Assembly: GCA_036274895.1 (NCBI GenBank)
Contig: DASUEU010000085.1
Location: forward strand, 186,001 to 250,000
Direction of reading: 5' to 3'
DNA from: CALMKX01 sp036274895
Lineage (GTDB): Bacteria > Acidobacteriota > Thermoanaerobaculia > Multivoradales > SZUA-115
DNA: 64,000 bases
Shown here: positions 43,647-52,211 of the stretch, piece by piece
Numbering within the stretch: position 1 is the first letter of the stretch
Layout: each line of letters begins with the position of its first letter
Made by a program: the position numbers and the translations under genes
Notes under the pieces: model-generated
Told to the model about the DNA's origin: nothing
The model's input: only the letters and a program-made list of their open reading frames with translations
The model's database searches: none

Positions 43647-44806
43647 GGGGGTGGGGGCTGCGCGGACGATTCGGCGAGGCCGTGCGCGTCGCCCTCGGTG
43701 AGCCCCTGGTCGCCCTGCTGGCGAGGCTGAGGCGGGGCCGACCGGTGGATCCCCGCCATCCCCGTTCGATCCTCGTCCTGCGCAACAACGACCTGGGCGA
43801 TCTGCTGGTGATCACCCCCCTCTTCGCGGCCCTCCGGCGGCTGTTCCCCGCCACCCACCTGGTCGCCGCCGTGGGCAGCTGGGGCCTGCCGGTGCTCCAG
43901 GGCAACCCGCACCTGTCGGAGACGATGGTGGTGGAGGCTCCCTGGTTCAACAAGTTCGTGCCGCACCAGAGCACCCTCGCGCGGCTGCGCTTCGTCCTCG
44001 CTTCGAGGGCCGCCCGCGAGCTGCGTGAACGGCGCTTCGAGGTGGGGATCGACGTGGTGGGCAGCCTGTGGGGATCCCTCCTGCTGCTCTCGGCGGGCAT
44101 CCCCCTGCGGCTGGGAGTCCGGGGCTATGCCGGCGGCCACTCGGCGGCCTGGCGCACGGTGCGCTTCGACCCATTCGAGCAGGTCGGCCGTTCGGCCCTG
44201 CGCTTCGCCGAGCTGCTGGGGGCGCGCCCAGAGGATCTGCCGCCGGTGCGCCCCCAGCTCTTTCTCTCGCCCGTGGAACGGTCGGCCGGCGAGGCGGCCT
44301 GGCAGGCTCTGAGCGCGGCGGGACAGCGCGTGCTCGTCGGCCCGGGTGCCGGGCTGGCCCTGAAGAGCTGGCCGGTGGCGTCTTATCGCCAGCTCGTGGC
44401 CGCCCTCGCCGGCAGGGAGGGGCTCGCCCTGGCGATCGCCGGAGGGCCGGGGGAGCGCGAGCTGGGCGAGGAGCTGGCCGGCCTCGGCGGCAACGTCCGC
44501 AACTACGCCGGCGTGCTCTCGATGCGCGAGACCTTCGCGCTCGCGGCGGGAGCGGATCTGGTGATCGCCAACTCGAGCATGCTGATGCACGCCGCCGCCG
44601 CGTTCTCGCGGCCGACCCTGGTGCTGCTGGGCCCGGCCTTCCCCTCGGCCCGCCAGCACGACGCGCAGTGGGGCTATCCCGGCACCTGCCGCAGCCTCGG
44701 CCGGGAGACGGGCGAGAGGGCGGAAGCGGCCACGCCCGAGGAGGCCCTCGGCGCCGTGCTCGAGGAGCTGGCGAGGCTGGAAGGGGGAGGGCCCCGGTGC
44801 GCCTGA
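43643..44806 (+). CDS. GT9-family (heptosyltransferase-like) glycosyltransferase
   Basis: This 387-residue protein has the ADP-heptose:LPS heptosyltransferase fold. It starts SILVLRNNDLGDLLVITPLFAALR, the typical N-terminal GD-x-L motif, and continues with VLVGPGAGLALKSWPVASY and IANSSMLMHAAAA in the C-terminal half. It is the only GT9 in the window, and adds a heptose or related sugar, either to the repeat unit or to an LPS-like core. The ATG overlaps the FkbM stop, and the 3' end overlaps the next gene by 10 bases. Confidence 0.9.
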   Translation: MRGWGLRGRFGEAVRVALGEPLVALLARLRRGRPVDPRHPRSILVLRNNDLGDLLVITPLFAALRRLFPATHLVAAVGSWGLPVLQGNPHLSETMVVEAPWFNKFVPHQSTLARLRFVLASRAARELRERRFEVGIDVVGSLWGSLLLLSAGIPLRLGVRGYAGGHSAAWRTVRFDPFEQVGRSALRFAELLGARPEDLPPVRPQLFLSPVERSAGEAAWQALSAAGQRVLVGPGAGLALKSWPVASYRQLVAALAGREGLALAIAGGPGERELGEELAGLGGNVRNYAGVLSMRETFALAAGADLVIANSSMLMHAAAAFSRPTLVLLGPAFPSARQHDAQWGYPGTCRSLGRETGERAEAATPEEALGAVLEELARLEGGGPRCA

Positions 44807-45879
44807 TCCACGTCGTGCCCACCCTGCCGCCCCCCCTCGAAGGCGTGGGCACCTACGCCCTCGCCCTTGCCGGCGCCCTGGCGACCGGTCACGGCATCGA
44901 GAGCCGCTTCCTGGTCGGTGATCCCGGCTGGCGGGGTGAGGCCGAGCACCCGGCCCGAGCTCTCGCGGCCCGCACTGCCTCTGAGCTGGCCTCCACCCTC
45001 GCGACGGAGGGGCCGGGCGCGGTGCTCGTGCACTACGCCAACTACGGCTACGCCCGGCGCGGCTGCCCGGGCTGGCTGGTGGCGGGGTTGCTCGCCCACC
45101 GCCGCGAGGCAGGCGGGCGGCTGCTCGCCTTCTTCCACGAGCTGTGGGCCAGCGGACCGCCCTGGGCCAGCTCGTTCTGGCTGGGGCCCTGGCAGCGCCG
45201 CCTGGTCCGGCGCCTGGCTCGGGCGGCCGACTGGCGGGGCACCTCGCTGCCCCTCTACGCCGACCTGCTCGCCCGCTACCTGCCGCGGCCGAGCGTGGCG
45301 GTGATGCCGGTGTTCTCGACCGTGGGCGAGCCGCCCGCGGTGCCGCCGCTGGGCGCCCGGCCGCGGCGGCTGGTGGTCTTCGGCGGCACGGGGGCACGGG
45401 AGCGGGCCTTCGGGCCGAGCGGGTCGGCCCTCGAGAGAGCCTGCCGGGAGCTGGGGATCGAGGAGGTCCGCGAGATCGGCCCGCCTCTGCCGTGGGTACC
45501 GCGGCAGGTGGCCGGGGTGCCGGTGCGCTCGCTCGGCGCCCTGCCGGCAGAGCAGGTGAGCCGGGAGCTGCTGGGCGCCGCGGCCGGCTTCCTCGCCTAC
45601 CCTCCGGAGTTCCTCGGCAAGTCGACGATCTTCGCCGCCTACGCCGCCCACGGCCTGCTGCCCGTGTGCGCCGCGGAGGCTGCCCGCTGGCCGGCCGATC
45701 CCCCCTTGTGGCGCCCCGGCCAGAGCGCCGGCGAGGAGGTGCTCGAGGCCATCGCTGGCGCCGCCCACGCCTGGTACGGCGGGCACTCCCTGGCCCAGCA
45801 GGCGGGGGTGGTGGCGGAGATCCTCGGCCGGGGGTCTCGCGAGCGATTCAAATCGCTCGCTACGCATGAACGTCCCTGA
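44797..45879 (+). CDS. Glycosyltransferase-like protein with a repeat-derived C-terminus
   Basis: The 360-residue protein starts VRLIHVVPTLPPPLEGVGTYALALAGAL, which is typical of GT4 N-terminal halves, but the C-terminal half lacks the E-x7-E motif (PPEFLGKSTIFAAYAAHG instead). It may be an atypical GT-B enzyme. GGGGGAGG lies upstream of the GTG start. The last 15 residues or so (from about RGSRERFKS) are coded by the left end of a 234-base palindromic element (45836-46069), so the native C-terminus has been replaced or extended. Confidence 0.78.
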   Translation: MRLIHVVPTLPPPLEGVGTYALALAGALATGHGIESRFLVGDPGWRGEAEHPARALAARTASELASTLATEGPGAVLVHYANYGYARRGCPGWLVAGLLAHRREAGGRLLAFFHELWASGPPWASSFWLGPWQRRLVRRLARAADWRGTSLPLYADLLARYLPRPSVAVMPVFSTVGEPPAVPPLGARPRRLVVFGGTGARERAFGPSGSALERACRELGIEEVREIGPPLPWVPRQVAGVPVRSLGALPAEQVSRELLGAAAGFLAYPPEFLGKSTIFAAYAAHGLLPVCAAEAARWPADPPLWRPGQSAGEEVLEAIAGAAHAWYGGHSLAQQAGVVAEILGRGSRERFKSLATHERP

Positions 45880-46069
45880 CGGGACGAGGTAAGGCTGCCC
45901 TCCAGAAGCCGCCTTTGGAGCGCGGCGACGTGTCGCCGCTTTGCAGCGCTCCGAAAGCGGCGACGTGTCGCCGCACTCCAAAGAGGACCGGTCGGAGAGC
46001 AGCAGGGAGCTTTCCCCCGTCCCGCCCGGGACGTTCATGGGTAGCGTGGGGTTTCCAACCCCTCGCGAG
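45836..46069. repeat. MITE-like composite palindromic element with terminal inverted repeats
   Basis: Both ends carry, facing inward, CTCGCGAG, then a hairpin, then CGCTAC(G/C)CATGAACGTCCC, three variable bases, and CGGGACG. The two subterminal hairpins differ in sequence yet both pair perfectly (GCGAGCGATT/AATCGCTCGC on the left, GGGGTT/AACCCC on the right). Inside are two copies of GCGGCGACGTGTCGCCGC, each an 8-base-pair hairpin, flanked by GGAGCGC/GCGCTCC-like arms. No transposase is encoded. The element fills nearly all of the 45880-46117 gap and runs into the 3' end of the gene before it. Confidence 0.82.
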
Positions 46070-46117
46070 CCCCAGGCCCTCGCGACGAGGCCCGGCTGGG
46101 CCAGAATAGCCCCCCGG

Positions 46118-47167
46118 ATGAAGATCCTCCTCTCCTCCCCCGCCTTTGCCCCGAGCGTCGGCGGGCTCGAGACCGTGGTCGCCCTGCTCGCCGAGGGCTT
46201 CGCGGCGAGGGGCCATGACGTGGTGGTGGTGACGGCCACACCGGCCGGCGCCGCTGACCCGACGGAGGCCGGGGAGGCCCGCGTCGTGCGCCGGCCCTCG
46301 GCCCGGGAGCGGTTGCGCTGGGCACTCTGGTGCGAGGTCTACTTCCAGGCCAACGTCTCGCTGCGCGAGCTCTGGCCCCTGCTGCTGGTGCGCCGGCCCT
46401 GGGTGGTGAACCATCACAGCTGGTACTGTCGCACCGACGGCCACATCGCCCTCGCGGATCGCCTCAAGCGGGGCTTGCTGCCCTTCGCGGCGGCCTCGAT
46501 CGCCGTCTCGCACGCCATGGCCGCCGACCTCGCCCGCACCTGGCCGCGCTCCCGAGCCCGCGTGCTGCCCAACCCCTACCGCGCCGAGCTCTTCCACCTG
46601 AGGCCGCAGATCCCCCGCGATCAGGACCTGCTCTTCGTCGGCCGGCTGGTCTCCGACAAGGGTGCCGATCTGCTGCTGGCGGCCCTCGCTCGGCTGGCGG
46701 CGCGCGGGATCGAGCCAGGCCTGACCATCGTGGGCGACGGCCCCGAGCGCGAGCCCCTGGAGGACCAGGCGCGCAAGGCGGGGCTGGCCGGCCGGGTGCG
46801 CTTCCTGGGCCGGCGCAGGGGGGAGGAGCTGGCCCGGGAGCTGTGCCGGCACCGCCTCCTGGTGGTGCCCTCGCGCTATCAGGAGCCCTTCGGCGTGGTG
46901 GCTCTCGAGGGCATCGCCTGCGGCGCGGTGGTGGTGGGCTCGGCCGGCGGTGGCCTCGCCGAGGCGATCGGCCCCTGCGGCCGGACCTTCCCGAACGGCG
47001 ATGCCGGCGCCCTCGCCGAGGTCCTCGCTGCCCTCCTCGCCGACCCGGCCGCTTGCGAGCGCCTGCGCTCCGGGGCCGGGGAGCACCTCGCCCGCCACCA
47101 GCCCGGGGCCGTCGCCGACGCCTATCTGGCTGTGCTCGCCGAGGTGGCGGGGAGGCGGGCGGCGTGA
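46118..47167 (+). CDS. GT4-family glycosyltransferase
   Basis: The 349-residue GT-B enzyme starts MKILLSSPAFAPSVGGLETVVALLAEGF, a standard GT4 opening. Its C-terminal half has DLLFVGRLVSDKGADLLLAAL, LTIVGDGPEREPLE, VRFLGRR and EPFGVVALE (E-x7-E). The ATG at 46118 is the first after the palindromic element; the upstream open frame is translated from that repeat and is ignored. It begins a new coupled chain that runs to 52211, so a promoter could lie in 46070-46117, but none is clear. Confidence 0.9.
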   Translation: MKILLSSPAFAPSVGGLETVVALLAEGFAARGHDVVVVTATPAGAADPTEAGEARVVRRPSARERLRWALWCEVYFQANVSLRELWPLLLVRRPWVVNHHSWYCRTDGHIALADRLKRGLLPFAAASIAVSHAMAADLARTWPRSRARVLPNPYRAELFHLRPQIPRDQDLLFVGRLVSDKGADLLLAALARLAARGIEPGLTIVGDGPEREPLEDQARKAGLAGRVRFLGRRRGEELARELCRHRLLVVPSRYQEPFGVVALEGIACGAVVVGSAGGGLAEAIGPCGRTFPNGDAGALAEVLAALLADPAACERLRSGAGEHLARHQPGAVADAYLAVLAEVAGRRAA

Positions 47168-48510
47168 ACGAGCGCATCCTGGTGCTGGTGGCCGGTGCCG
47201 CGGCGACGGCCTGGGCCTTCTCGCGCTGGCGCCGGGCCCTGGTCGCGGCGATGGTGATGGTGGTGGCGGAGGGAGCCATCCGCAAGTGGTTGGTGCCCGG
47301 CGCCCAGGACCTCGTCTACTTCGCCAAGGACGTGCTGCTGCTGGGCGTCTACGCCGGCTTCCTGGCCGACCGCCGGGCGATCCGGGTGAGGGTGCCGCCG
47401 CCGCTGGTGGCCGGCACGGTCGCCGGCATGTTCCTGGGCGCCCTGCAGATCTTCAACCCCAACCTGCCCAACGTCCTGGTGGGCATCCTGGGGTTCAAGG
47501 CCTACTTCCTCTACGTCCCCCTGGTGTGGGTGGTGCCCGCCGCCTTCGAGGACGACCGCGAGCTCGCGCGCTTCCTCTCCCGCTACGCCTGGCTCGCCAT
47601 CCCGATCGGCCTGCTCGCCCTCGCCCAGTTCGCCAGCCCGGCCTCGAGCCGCCTGAACACCTATGCCCGGGGCGGCGCCGAGGCGGGCATGATCACGACC
47701 TTCGGCACCTCCCAGCAGGTGCGCGTGACCGGCACCTTCTCCTACATCTCCGGCTACACCTCCTACCTGCTGATCATCGCCTTCCTGGTGCTCGCCATCC
47801 TGGCCACCACCCGCTGGCGGTGGCGCGGCAACGCGGGCCACTACGCGGCCCTCGGCCTGACCTTGCTCGGCATGCTGATGAGCGGCTCGCGCGGGCCGGT
47901 CTTCCTGCTGGTGCTGCTCTTCCCCCTCTACGCCTGGCTGTCGATCGCCCGCGAGGAAGGGGGGGTCAGCACTCTCGGACGCCTCCTGCTGGGGGCTGCC
48001 GTGGTGGTGGTGCTGATCAACTTCGTCAGCGCCGAGGCGGTGGAGGCGTTCTATGGCCGAGCCCATGGCACCCAGGATCTGAGCCAACGGCTGATCTCCC
48101 CCTTCCTGCACCCCTTCGAGCTGGTGGGCGAGGTGGGGCCCCTGGGCTTCGGCATCGGCGCCTCCCACCAGACCGCCGAGGCGGTGACCCGTGGCATCCC
48201 GGCCTACAGCTGGCTCAAGGGTCTGCGGCTGGAGGACGAGCCGAGCCGGGTGATGGTCGAGCTCGGGCCCCTGGGCTTTCTCGCCGTGTACTTCGTGCGG
48301 GTCTACCTGATCTTCCTGGCCGGCGGGCTGGTCTTTCGGCTGCGCACGCGCTTCCATCGTGCCCTGGCCACCACCTGCACATTGGTGTTCCTCGCTCACC
48401 TGCCGGGGGCCGTGGTCTTCAACATCACGGCGGGGGTCTACCTCTGGTTCTTCGCCGGACTGCTGATGCTGGCCAAGCGGCTGGATGAACGCCTCGTCCC
48501 CATCACCTGA
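47164..48510 (+). CDS. O-antigen polymerase-like membrane protein (third of three)
   Basis: The 448-residue protein has about 11 transmembrane helices, with MSGSRGPVFLLVL, the Ser-Arg-Gly motif of the O-antigen polymerase/ligase superfamily, in the second half and a large periplasmic loop after it. It lacks the AHN(E/D) motif of the other two members encoded at 20608 and 25197. Placed between glycosyltransferase genes, it is the best candidate for the Wzy polymerase of the polymer made by this operon. The GTG start overlaps the glycosyltransferase stop by 4 bases. Confidence 0.82.
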   Translation: MNERILVLVAGAAATAWAFSRWRRALVAAMVMVVAEGAIRKWLVPGAQDLVYFAKDVLLLGVYAGFLADRRAIRVRVPPPLVAGTVAGMFLGALQIFNPNLPNVLVGILGFKAYFLYVPLVWVVPAAFEDDRELARFLSRYAWLAIPIGLLALAQFASPASSRLNTYARGGAEAGMITTFGTSQQVRVTGTFSYISGYTSYLLIIAFLVLAILATTRWRWRGNAGHYAALGLTLLGMLMSGSRGPVFLLVLLFPLYAWLSIAREEGGVSTLGRLLLGAAVVVVLINFVSAEAVEAFYGRAHGTQDLSQRLISPFLHPFELVGEVGPLGFGIGASHQTAEAVTRGIPAYSWLKGLRLEDEPSRVMVELGPLGFLAVYFVRVYLIFLAGGLVFRLRTRFHRALATTCTLVFLAHLPGAVVFNITAGVYLWFFAGLLMLAKRLDERLVPIT

Positions 48511-48511
48511 G

Positions 48512-49714
48512 ATGACGATCCTCATCACCCATCCCGGCCGGCAGCACTCCCACCAGGCCGCCCTGGCGCTCGAGAAGAGGGGACTGCTCGCCGGTTACTG
48601 GTCCGGAGTGCCGGCCGACCCGGCGAGGCTCTCGTTGCCGGCTGCCTTCCGCCGGAGGTGGCTGCGCTACGCCGCCGTGCCGCTCCCCGCGGCACGCACC
48701 CGCTCCCTGCTCGGCGTGCCGGGATTGCGCCGGCTGGGGGACGCTCTCCTCCCCCGGGCGGCAGCCTTCGAGGTGGACTTCGCGGCCTGCCGCTGCTTCG
48801 ACCGCTGGGCGGCGTGGGGGATGGCGCGGCTCCCCCTCCGGGGCGTGCTGGCCTGCGAGATCTCGGCCCGCACCCAGCTCGAGCGCGCCCGCTCCGCCGG
48901 GCTGCTGGCCCTCCTCGACGCCCCGGCGATCCACCACCTGGCCCAGGACCGGCTGCACGGCTTCCGCGAGCCGGCCGGGCTGCACCGGCGGATCGTCGCC
49001 GTCAAGGAGGCCGAGATCGCGCTGGCCCACCACGTCGTCACCGTCTCGGAGCTGGCCCGGGGCACCTATCTCGAGGCCGGAGTGCCGGCCGGCAAGGTCC
49101 ACGCCGTGGCCCTGGGGGCGGAGCTCGGGCTCTTCGCGCAGAAGGAGACCTTCTTGCCGGGAGCCTTGAGCATCCTGTTCTGCGGCGCCACCATCTACCG
49201 CAAGGGCTTCGACCTGCTGGTGGAGGCCTTCGCCGACCTGCTCGCCGTCGAGCCCGGCGCTACCCTCACCGTAGTGGGACCCCTGGTCGAGGAGGCCCAT
49301 CGCCTGGCCCGGCTGCCTTCGGAGCGTGTCCGCGCCGTGGGCTCCCTGCCCCAGGCCGCGCTCGCCCGCGAGCTGCAACGGGCCGACCTGCTGGTGCTGC
49401 CCTCACGCAACGACAGCTACGGCATGGTGGTGGCCGAGGCCCTGGCCACCGGCACGCCGGTGATCGTCTCCGACATGGTGGGAGCCAAGGAGCTGGTGGT
49501 GGCGGGCCGGACCGGCTGGGTGGTGCCGGCCGGCGAGGTGGCGTCCTTGGCGCAGCGGCTGCTCGCCTGCGCCCGGGACCGCGAGGCCGTCTTCGCCATG
49601 CGGGACGAATGTCGCCGGGCCGCCGAGGGCGCCACCTGGGCCGCCTACCACGGGCGCTTCGCCGACCTGATTGAGCGCCTGCTCGCCGAGCACGAGGGAG
49701 GGACTGCCGCTTGA
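48512..49714 (+). CDS. GT4-family glycosyltransferase
   Basis: The 400-residue GT-B enzyme begins MTILITHPGRQHSHQAALAL. The C-terminal half carries LSILFCGATIYRKGFDLLVEAF, LTVVGPL and DSYGMVVAE, where Asp replaces the first Glu of E-x7-E, and GRTGWVVPAG. I chose the ATG at 48512, 1 base after the polymerase stop; an in-frame ATG at 48485 would add nine Ser/Pro-rich residues and overlap the upstream gene. Confidence 0.88.
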   Translation: MTILITHPGRQHSHQAALALEKRGLLAGYWSGVPADPARLSLPAAFRRRWLRYAAVPLPAARTRSLLGVPGLRRLGDALLPRAAAFEVDFAACRCFDRWAAWGMARLPLRGVLACEISARTQLERARSAGLLALLDAPAIHHLAQDRLHGFREPAGLHRRIVAVKEAEIALAHHVVTVSELARGTYLEAGVPAGKVHAVALGAELGLFAQKETFLPGALSILFCGATIYRKGFDLLVEAFADLLAVEPGATLTVVGPLVEEAHRLARLPSERVRAVGSLPQAALARELQRADLLVLPSRNDSYGMVVAEALATGTPVIVSDMVGAKELVVAGRTGWVVPAGEVASLAQRLLACARDREAVFAMRDECRRAAEGATWAAYHGRFADLIERLLAEHEGGTAA

Positions 49715-51039
49715 GCCAGCCCTCCCGCTACGCGCGCCTCGCCACCTTCGCCTTCACCGTCTCGCTGGTGGGCCTCGCGGCGAACGCCGTGTGCTTCTTC
49801 CTCAACCGTGCCCTCGATGCCCGCCAGGAGCGCGTCAACCCGGTCTCCCGCAAGTACGGCACGGACCTGACCGAGCACTACCCGGGGATGAGCGCCGACG
49901 AGGTCGACGAGATGCTGCGGGTGACCTGGAAGCTGCCCGGGCTCTACGCGCCGTTCACCGGCCGCAAGGTCGGGCCGGTGGCCTCCCGCTTCGTCAACGT
50001 GGCGCCCGAGGGCTATCGGTTGGGCAGGAACCAGCGCCCCTGGCCCCCCGACGCCTCCCGCGACACGGTGGTCTTCGTCCTCGGCGGCTCGACGGCCTTC
50101 GGCTTCGGCGTGCCGGATGGGGAGACCATCCCCTCGCACCTCCAGGAGCTGCTGGCCGAGGCCGGAGTGCCGAGGCCGGCGGTGTACAACCTCGCCGTGC
50201 CGGCCCACAACTCGACGCTCGAGCGCATCCAGCTCCAGCAACTGCTGGCCGAGGGAAGGGTGCCGGCGGTGGCCGTCTTGCTCGACGGCTACAACGACCG
50301 CGCCGTCTCCGACGAGCCCCTGGGCACGCCGATGGTCGAGCAGATCCTCAACAGCGGCGCCTACCAGAAGCCCTCGTCGCTGTTGCTGCGGGCCGCCCTC
50401 CAGATGCCCCTGACGCGCTCCCTCTCCCGCCTGCTGCACGCCACCGGCCTGCGCAAGAGCCAGGAGGAGCCGGCCACCGACCTCGATCCGCAGGCCTTCG
50501 CCGAGCTGGTGGTCGGCCGCTACCGGACCAACCAGCGGATGACCGCCGCCGTGGCCGCGAGCTTCGGCGTGCGCCCCCTCTTCGTCTGGCAGCCGGTGCC
50601 GGACTTCGCTTACCCGCCGGAGCACTTCCCCTTCGACGATCTCGCCAACCCCGAGTACGGCCCGAAGCGGCGCGTGTACGAGGAGATGGCGAAGCTCCAT
50701 GCCGAAGGCGCCCTGGGCCCTGACTTCCACTGGTGCGCCGACCTGGGCCGCGACGCCACCCGCTCCCTCTACGTCGACGTGGCCCACTACTCGGGGGAGA
50801 TGTCGCGGCGGATCGCGGCGTGCATTGCGGCGGCCCTCACCCCCTCGGTCCCCCTCTCCCGGCCCGCCCCCTCCAGCCTTCCGGGAGAGGGGGAGGCCGG
50901 AGGGGGACCAGGGACGAGAACGGGAGACCCCTCGGCTTCGCTCGGGGTGACAGCGGGATGCACTTCCCCTCCGGACCCCTCTCCCGGCGGCTGGAGTGGG
51001 CGGGCCGGGAGAGGGGCAGGGGTGAGGGTCTCGGGGTGA
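49711..51039 (+). CDS. SGNH/GDSL hydrolase with a repeat-derived C-terminal tail
   Basis: The 442-residue protein has an N-terminal transmembrane helix (about 9-31), then an SGNH hydrolase domain. The nucleophile motif is VLGGSTAFGFG, an Asn block follows (LDGYNDRA), and the DxxH pair is VDVAHYS near residue 363. It probably removes or moves acyl groups on the glycan in the periplasm. A TTG start overlaps the glycosyltransferase stop (TTGA) and is preceded by GAGGGAGGGA. The domain ends near residue 377; the remaining 65 or so Pro/Gly/Ser-rich residues are translated from a composite of dispersed palindromes (50851-51016) and are unlikely to be functional. Confidence 0.83.
   Translation: MSQPSRYARLATFAFTVSLVGLAANAVCFFLNRALDARQERVNPVSRKYGTDLTEHYPGMSADEVDEMLRVTWKLPGLYAPFTGRKVGPVASRFVNVAPEGYRLGRNQRPWPPDASRDTVVFVLGGSTAFGFGVPDGETIPSHLQELLAEAGVPRPAVYNLAVPAHNSTLERIQLQQLLAEGRVPAVAVLLDGYNDRAVSDEPLGTPMVEQILNSGAYQKPSSLLLRAALQMPLTRSLSRLLHATGLRKSQEEPATDLDPQAFAELVVGRYRTNQRMTAAVAASFGVRPLFVWQPVPDFAYPPEHFPFDDLANPEYGPKRRVYEEMAKLHAEGALGPDFHWCADLGRDATRSLYVDVAHYSGEMSRRIAACIAAALTPSVPLSRPAPSSLPGEGEAGGGPGTRTGDPSASLGVTAGCTSPPDPSPGGWSGRAGRGAGVRVSG
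50851..50892. repeat. CCCCTCTCCCGG palindromic repeat, copy a
   Basis: CCCCTCTCCCGG and CCGGGAGAGGGG are perfect 12-base arms around an 18-base loop (CCCGCCCCCTCCAGCCTT). It is in the 3' part of the SGNH hydrolase gene and is translated. Relatives lie at 50976-51016 (inverted), 54926-54955 and 63981-64000. Confidence 0.8.
50923..50951. repeat. CCCCTCGGCTTCGCTCGGGG repeat, copy identical to that at 63925
   Basis: GGAGACCCCTCGGCTTCGCT, continuing CGGGGTGAC, is identical over 29 bases to 63925-63953. It forms a CCGAGCGAAGCCGAGG-type hairpin. It lies between two copies of the CCCCTCTCCCGG repeat, inside the translated tail of the SGNH hydrolase gene. Confidence 0.8.
50976..51016. repeat. CCCCTCTCCCGG palindromic repeat, copy b (inverted)
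   Basis: It has the same 12-base arms as copy a, but the loop CGGCTGGAGTGGGCGGG is the reverse complement type of copy a, so the element is in the opposite orientation. It sits in the last codons of the SGNH hydrolase frame, just before the next gene's GTG at 51036. Confidence 0.8.
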
Positions 51040-52211
51040 GGATCCTCCACGTCATCCCCACCTACGTCCCGGCCTGGCGCCACGGGGGGCCGGTGTACTC
51101 GACCCACGGCCTGGCGAGAGCCCAGGCACGGGCCGGGCACGAGGTGCACGTCCTCACCACCACGGTCAACGGCAACGGGGATCTGGACGTGCCACGAGGT
51201 CGGGCGGTGGAGGTGGACGGGGTCTCCGTGACGTACTTCCCCACCGCCCTGTCGCGCCGACTCTACGTCTCCCCCGGCATGGGCCGGGCGCTCGCCGCCT
51301 CGATCGATCGCTTCGACGTGGCCCACCTCCACTCCCTCTTCCTCTGGCCCCCGGCCGCCGCCGGCCACTTCGCCCGCAAGGCCGGCGTGCCCTACTTCGT
51401 GGCCCCCCGGGGCATGCTGGTGAGGGAGCTGGTGGCTCGGCAGGGCCGGTTGCGCAAGCGGCTGTGGCTGGCCCTGATCGACCGCCGCAACCTCGAAGGC
51501 GCGGCGGGAATCCACGTGACCAGCGAGCTCGAGGCCGCCGAGGCGCGGCGCTTCGGCTTCCGCCTGCCGCCCGTCCAGGTGATCCCGAACGGCCTCGACG
51601 CCGAGGTCTTCGCCCGAGATCCCGAGACGCCCCCCCCACCCCGCCTGGCAGCGCTCTTCGCCGCGGGGCCGTTCTTCCTCTTCCTGGGGCGCATCTCCTG
51701 GAAGAAGGGCCTGGAGCGACTGATCGCAGCCCTGCCCGGCGTGCCCGCCGCCCGCCTCGCCGTGGCCGGGAACGACGAGGAGGGCCTCCTGCCGCGCCTC
51801 GCCCAGCAGGCCCGGGAGCTGGGGGTGGCGGAGCGGGTGGCCTTCCTGGGGGCTGTGGAGGGGGATGAGAAGGCCTGGCTGCTGCGCCGCTGCGCCGCCC
51901 TGGTGTTGCCGTCACTTTCCGAGAACTTCGGCAACGTGGTCCTCGAAGCCTGGGCGGCCGGGCGGCCGGCCGTGGTGACCCCGGAGGTGGGCCTGGCCGC
52001 TGAAGTGACGGCAGCCGGCGCCGGCCTGGTGGCACCCGGCGACCCCGAGAGCCTCGGCGCCGCCCTCACCACCCTCCTCGCCGATCCCGGCGCTACGGAC
52101 GAGATGGGCAGCCGGGGCGCGACACGGGTGCGCGAGCGCTACGGCTGGGACGCGATCGCGGCGCGGGTGGAGGGGATGTATCGGGGGATCGGGAGGACTG
52201 ATATCAATTGA
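51036..52211 (+). CDS. GT4-family glycosyltransferase
   Basis: The 391-residue GT-B enzyme starts VRILHVIPTYVPAWRHGGPVYSTHGLA and has FFLFLGRISWKKGLERLIAAL, RLAVAGNDEEG, VAFLGAVEG and ENFGNVVLE (E-x7-E) in the C-terminal half. It closes the first long glycan chain. The GTG overlaps the repeat-extended hydrolase stop by 4 bases, so the overlap is with repeat sequence rather than with the ancestral gene. The last codons (RTDIN) lie within a palindromic operator of the next gene. Confidence 0.9.
   Translation: MRILHVIPTYVPAWRHGGPVYSTHGLARAQARAGHEVHVLTTTVNGNGDLDVPRGRAVEVDGVSVTYFPTALSRRLYVSPGMGRALAASIDRFDVAHLHSLFLWPPAAAGHFARKAGVPYFVAPRGMLVRELVARQGRLRKRLWLALIDRRNLEGAAGIHVTSELEAAEARRFGFRLPPVQVIPNGLDAEVFARDPETPPPPRLAALFAAGPFFLFLGRISWKKGLERLIAALPGVPAARLAVAGNDEEGLLPRLAQQARELGVAERVAFLGAVEGDEKAWLLRRCAALVLPSLSENFGNVVLEAWAAGRPAVVTPEVGLAAEVTAAGAGLVAPGDPESLGAALTTLLADPGATDEMGSRGATRVRERYGWDAIAARVEGMYRGIGRTDIN

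Noticed and set aside
45941..46117. A 59-residue N-terminal extension of the glycosyltransferase that begins at 46118
   Set aside because: It is translated from the palindromic element at 45836-46069, and the GT4 fold begins exactly at the ATG at 46118.
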